Source: Nitrospirota bacterium (GTDB lineage: Bacteria > Nitrospirota > Thermodesulfovibrionia > Thermodesulfovibrionales > JdFR-88). Taken from it: 33,261 nucleotides of DNA. Below the pieces are notes generated by a model, which worked only from the letters and a program-made list of their open reading frames with translations, did not search any database and was not told the DNA's origin. Position 1 is the stretch's first letter. Every line of letters begins with the position of its first letter. The position numbers were made by a program, and so were the translations under genes. The stretch lies in NCBI GenBank assembly GCA_021789735.1, contig JAJYJB010000021.1, positions 1 to 33,261 of the forward strand, in the 5' to 3' direction. Positions 30,319-33,261 of the stretch are shown here, piece by piece.

Positions 30319-32616
30319 ATGAAGATCCGCTATAAGCTGCCGGCCACCTTCCTGATATTTTCCATCTCGCTTTCCGCCCTTTTCTATCTGGCCGGGTTGC
30401 ACAACCAGCGGACGGCCTTCAGGCAGGTGGCCCACGAGAATTTACAGGAAGTAAAGGATTCCTTCAACGACCTGGCGGAGGGCGAGACGAAGATGCTGCT
30501 TGGCGTCCTGGAAGTCCTCTCCCGGAACCCGGCCATCATGGCGGCATATGTTGAAAAGAACAGGGGCAAGCTCTATGCCCGCGCCCTGCCCGTCTTTAAC
30601 GGCCTCAAGGACAAGACCGGCATCTCCCGTTTTTATTTCATCCTTCCTGACGGAACGGTCTTTTTGAGGATGCAGAACAAAAAACTCCATGGAGACCTGG
30701 CCCGGCAGTCCGCATTTCTAACAGCCAGACAGACGGGAAGACCGGCATGGGGCATCGAGCTCGGGAAGACGACGTTTGCGCTCAGGGCCTTCGCGCCGTA
30801 CTTCAAGGACGGGAAGGTAATAGGGTACCTGGAGCTTGCCGAAGGGATAAACCATTTTCTTAAATTCCTGAAAGACCGGACCAAGAACGAATTCGCAATA
30901 GTCGCCGACAAGCGGTATCTGAACAGGCGGCAATGGGAGTCCGTGGTCAGGGCGAAAGGGATCAGGGACAACTGGAACGACCTTAAGGACTATGTGGTGC
31001 TGGCCAGCACAGTGACGGGCGGGGAAAAAGGAGAAGAGAGGCGCCAGGGCTCGTGCTTCACGGGGGAAAACATCAATAAGGTGGAGGCCGGCAAAGGGGT
31101 GATCGGAGAAGTGCGGAGTAACGGGCGGACATTCATGTGCGGCGGTTTCCTCCTGAAAAACGCCGTCGGGCGGCACATGGGCGCCATCCTTACGCTGACC
31201 GACATCACCGGGAACGTGGCGCTTGCCAGGCGGGCCAACAAGGTGCTGCTTGAGATAGCGGCGGTCTTCTTCCTGATAACTTTTTCGGCGGGCGTTGTCA
31301 TCTCCCGGTTCATTACGGTCCCCCTCCGGAAGGTCGCCGGGGCGGCAAGGTCGATCGGGAAAGGGAACCTAGACGCAAGGACGGACGTAAGCTCGCCGGA
31401 CGAGCTGGGGGAGCTTGCCGGGGCGTTCAATGACATGGCCCTGAAACGGAAGCAGGCTGAAGAGCACATCAGGATGCATGAGGAGGACCTTGAAAAACTG
31501 GCGGAGGCCAGGGCGGTGCAATTGAGGGCCACCGAAGAGCGCTACAGGACCATAGTGGAGACGGCACGGGAAGGAGTGATAGCCGCAGACGCGGACGAGA
31601 GGATCACTTTTGCCAATGAAAGCATGGCCAGGATGCTCGACCTTAAAAAGGAGGGGCTGCCCGGGCGGCTGATAACGGATTTCATGGACGGAAAGGCCCT
31701 GGAGGAATTCAGGGCCAGGCAGCAGAAGTGGAAAAGCGGGGCCGCCGAGAAGACATTTGACTTCAGGTTCCGGTCCAGGGAAGGCAGGGATGTATGGACC
31801 ATCGTTTCCACAAGCCTGAGGATGGGCCCGGGCGGCAAGTACGAAGGCTTTGTCTCAATGGTGACGGACATTACCGAGAGGAGACGCCTTGAGACCATCG
31901 CGGAAGCGGCAAACCTGATGGAAAACATAGGGTATATATTCAGCGGCATAAGGCACGAGATAGCAAACCCCGTTGTCACGGCATCGATAACGCTGGACGT
32001 GCTGAAACGGAAACTCAAAAACCTTGCTCCTGAGCAGATAGAGGAATACATAAACAGGGCCAGGGAGCAGATGTCCAGGCTGGACTTCCTGCTTAAATCG
32101 CTCAGAAACTTCAACCTTTTTGAATCTGTGACCCTGAAACAGACCGATGTCCCCGGTATGATCGGCAGGTTCCTGGCGCTGGTGGCCGACGACGCAAAAA
32201 AAAGAGGCATCAAGGTGGAAAGCGAGATCGCGCCCGGCGTTCAAAAGGCGTATGTGGATGAAAGGGCATTCGGCCAGGTGCTCCTGAACATCGTGACAAA
32301 CGCGTTTGACGCCCTGGAGGGCAGGGAAAACCCGAAGATCAGGATAAGCGTCCACAAGGTAGACAGCCTCGTACTGTTCCGTGTTGAGGACAACGGAAAG
32401 GGCATGACCCCTCAGCAGGTCAAAAACCTCTTCAGGCCCTTTTTTACGACAAAACCCCACGGCACGGGCCTGGGACTTGCGATAGTAAAAAAAATGGTCT
32501 CAAAGATGCAGGGGCACGTGGAGATCACCAGCCACGAGAACGAAGGCACGTCGGTAGACATATTCATCCCGGAAACAGGCCAGGAAAACGCGGAGGCAGG
32601 GCCGTTTAATGCTTGA
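30319..32616 (+). CDS. Membrane sensor histidine kinase (CACHE-like, HAMP, PAS, HisKA, HATPase)
   Basis: A 765-residue sensor. An N-terminal membrane helix precedes a periplasmic domain of about 270 residues that looks like a double CACHE sensor (FYFILPDGTVFLRM and IGYLELAEGINHF segments). A second membrane helix (VLLEIAAVFFLITFSAGVVI), a HAMP domain and a PAS domain (EERYRTIVETAREGVIAADA) follow. The phosphoacceptor His546 lies in IRHEIANP. The HATPase carries NIVTNAFDAL, VEDNGKGMT and TTKPHGTGLGLAIVKKM. No receiver or output domain is attached and no response regulator lies in the window. GGGGAG precedes the ATG by 6 nt. A short helical linker (residues 370-400) joins HAMP to PAS. Confidence 0.92.
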   Translation: MKIRYKLPATFLIFSISLSALFYLAGLHNQRTAFRQVAHENLQEVKDSFNDLAEGETKMLLGVLEVLSRNPAIMAAYVEKNRGKLYARALPVFNGLKDKTGISRFYFILPDGTVFLRMQNKKLHGDLARQSAFLTARQTGRPAWGIELGKTTFALRAFAPYFKDGKVIGYLELAEGINHFLKFLKDRTKNEFAIVADKRYLNRRQWESVVRAKGIRDNWNDLKDYVVLASTVTGGEKGEERRQGSCFTGENINKVEAGKGVIGEVRSNGRTFMCGGFLLKNAVGRHMGAILTLTDITGNVALARRANKVLLEIAAVFFLITFSAGVVISRFITVPLRKVAGAARSIGKGNLDARTDVSSPDELGELAGAFNDMALKRKQAEEHIRMHEEDLEKLAEARAVQLRATEERYRTIVETAREGVIAADADERITFANESMARMLDLKKEGLPGRLITDFMDGKALEEFRARQQKWKSGAAEKTFDFRFRSREGRDVWTIVSTSLRMGPGGKYEGFVSMVTDITERRRLETIAEAANLMENIGYIFSGIRHEIANPVVTASITLDVLKRKLKNLAPEQIEEYINRAREQMSRLDFLLKSLRNFNLFESVTLKQTDVPGMIGRFLALVADDAKKRGIKVESEIAPGVQKAYVDERAFGQVLLNIVTNAFDALEGRENPKIRISVHKVDSLVLFRVEDNGKGMTPQQVKNLFRPFFTTKPHGTGLGLAIVKKMVSKMQGHVEITSHENEGTSVDIFIPETGQENAEAGPFNA

Positions 32617-32647
32617 CAGCCGGACGGCCAGCAAATAGCATTGAACC

Positions 32648-33261
32648 ATGGAAGGCGGAGGGCTTGAAAAAATAAGAAAGTTCGCGGCTGGCATGCTCCT
32701 CTGCGCGATGGTCTTTACTTCGGGGACTGCGGCGGCAACTGACTGGTGCAAAGACTACCTGAACATCAGGCAGTACGACATGGCGGTAAGCGCCTGCACG
32801 AAAGAGATCGGCTCCGGTCTCTACACCGGGAAGGACCTGGCGGTCCTGTTCTTTGAAAGGGGCGCCGCGTACATATACAAGGGCCGGTACGGCCTTGCCA
32901 TTACGGATTTCAACAAGGCCATCTCGCTGGACCCCGCTTATGCCGAGGCATACGACGGCCGCGCCGTTGCCTACGGGTACAAGGGCCACTATGACATGGC
33001 AATAGCCGATTTCACGAAGGCAATAAAACTGAACCCTCTGGACGTTAATGCCTATGACGTCCGCGGGGTCTTCTACATAAACAAGAGCTGGTACGGACGC
33101 GCCATTTCCGATTTCAACAAGGCCATAGCGCTAAACCCCGGGGATGCCGGCGCATACAAGGGCCGGGGGCTTACCCATGAAAGGAAGGGGGAATATGACC
33201 AGGCCATCTCCGACCTGGACATGGCCCTGAAGCTCAATCCGCTGGACGCTTCCGCCTACAG
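32648..33261 (+). CDS. TPR-repeat protein, C-terminus cut by window edge
   Basis: An open frame from ATG 32648 to the window edge gives 204 complete codons. The N-terminus carries a signal-peptide-like hydrophobic stretch (FAAGMLLCAMVFTSGTAAA). At least four 34-residue TPR units follow, with the pattern YGLAITDFNKAISLDPAYAE repeated. The protein is probably periplasmic or exported and acts as a scaffold. It starts 31 bp after the histidine kinase gene, so the two may be co-transcribed. The Shine-Dalgarno is poor and the start is only moderately certain. Confidence 0.85.
   Translation, partial: MEGGGLEKIRKFAAGMLLCAMVFTSGTAAATDWCKDYLNIRQYDMAVSACTKEIGSGLYTGKDLAVLFFERGAAYIYKGRYGLAITDFNKAISLDPAYAEAYDGRAVAYGYKGHYDMAIADFTKAIKLNPLDVNAYDVRGVFYINKSWYGRAISDFNKAIALNPGDAGAYKGRGLTHERKGEYDQAISDLDMALKLNPLDASAY

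Overview
This window looks like chromosomal, housekeeping-rich DNA from a Gram-negative (diderm) bacterium. The evidence for a diderm is a PilQ secretin, a BamD lipoprotein and two lytic-transglycosylase-like proteins. Base composition is fairly GC-rich in genes, with A/T-rich spacers, and many genes lack a Shine-Dalgarno. Gene content (PilMNOPQ, siroheme dehydrogenase, CZB chemoreceptor, CRP/HcpR-type operator, divergent YchF paralogue) would fit an uncultivated Nitrospirota or Desulfobacterota lineage with an anaerobic lifestyle. That placement is an inference and the sequence alone does not settle it. No rRNA, tRNA, CRISPR array, transposase or phage gene was seen.

Layout. 1-2360, minus strand: truncated nadA, an exported lytic transglycosylase, and a cold-shock gene with a near-consensus promoter. 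2670-4440, plus strand: rimP-nusA, with an attenuator-like hairpin in the rimP leader and no infB behind it. 4526-8200: a solo CBM48/E-set protein, a YchF-like P-loop protein, an EEP-fold hydrolase, a methyltransferase and a small coiled-coil protein. 8201-10453: an accessory-looking stretch holding an orphan terminator, a 45-residue membrane protein that is easy to miss, a perfect CRP/HcpR-type palindrome at a class II position, and a zinc-binding (CZB) chemoreceptor. 10450-17194, minus strand: an ElyC-like DUF218 protein, ribBA, ribE, a DUF4845-like gene, lepB, lepA and a ROK kinase. 17462-20137: an unrecognised winged-helix plus PD-(D/E)XK protein, a YtxH protein, a siroheme dehydrogenase and bamD. 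20320-25240: a tightly overlapping pilMNOPQ operon. 25518-27272: an exported ankyrin protein, then a three-gene minus-strand set (membrane-anchored transglycosylase-like protein, zinc ribbon, one-span membrane protein). 27273-27835: non-coding DNA carrying copies of an extragenic repeat that also occurs near 1874. 27836-30212: P-loop protein, MarC and phosphopentomutase in one overlapping operon. 30319-33261: a sensor histidine kinase and a truncated TPR protein.

Cooperation. The pil genes encode the inner-membrane platform (M, N, O), periplasmic connector (P) and outer-membrane secretin (Q) of a type IV pilus. BamD, divergent from them, belongs to the machinery that inserts outer-membrane beta-barrel proteins. 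A second CRP-like operator lies between bamD and pilM, so one regulator of the CRP/FNR superfamily may touch chemotaxis (the CZB receptor) and envelope/pilus genes. Several genes (bamD, lepA, the YchF-like gene) have a good -10 box only a few bases before the ATG and no Shine-Dalgarno, which suggests leaderless or near-leaderless transcripts. The strongest candidates for something undescribed are the winged-helix/PD-(D/E)XK protein with its odd leader, the CRP/HcpR-like control of the CZB receptor, and the three-gene set at 26392-27272.
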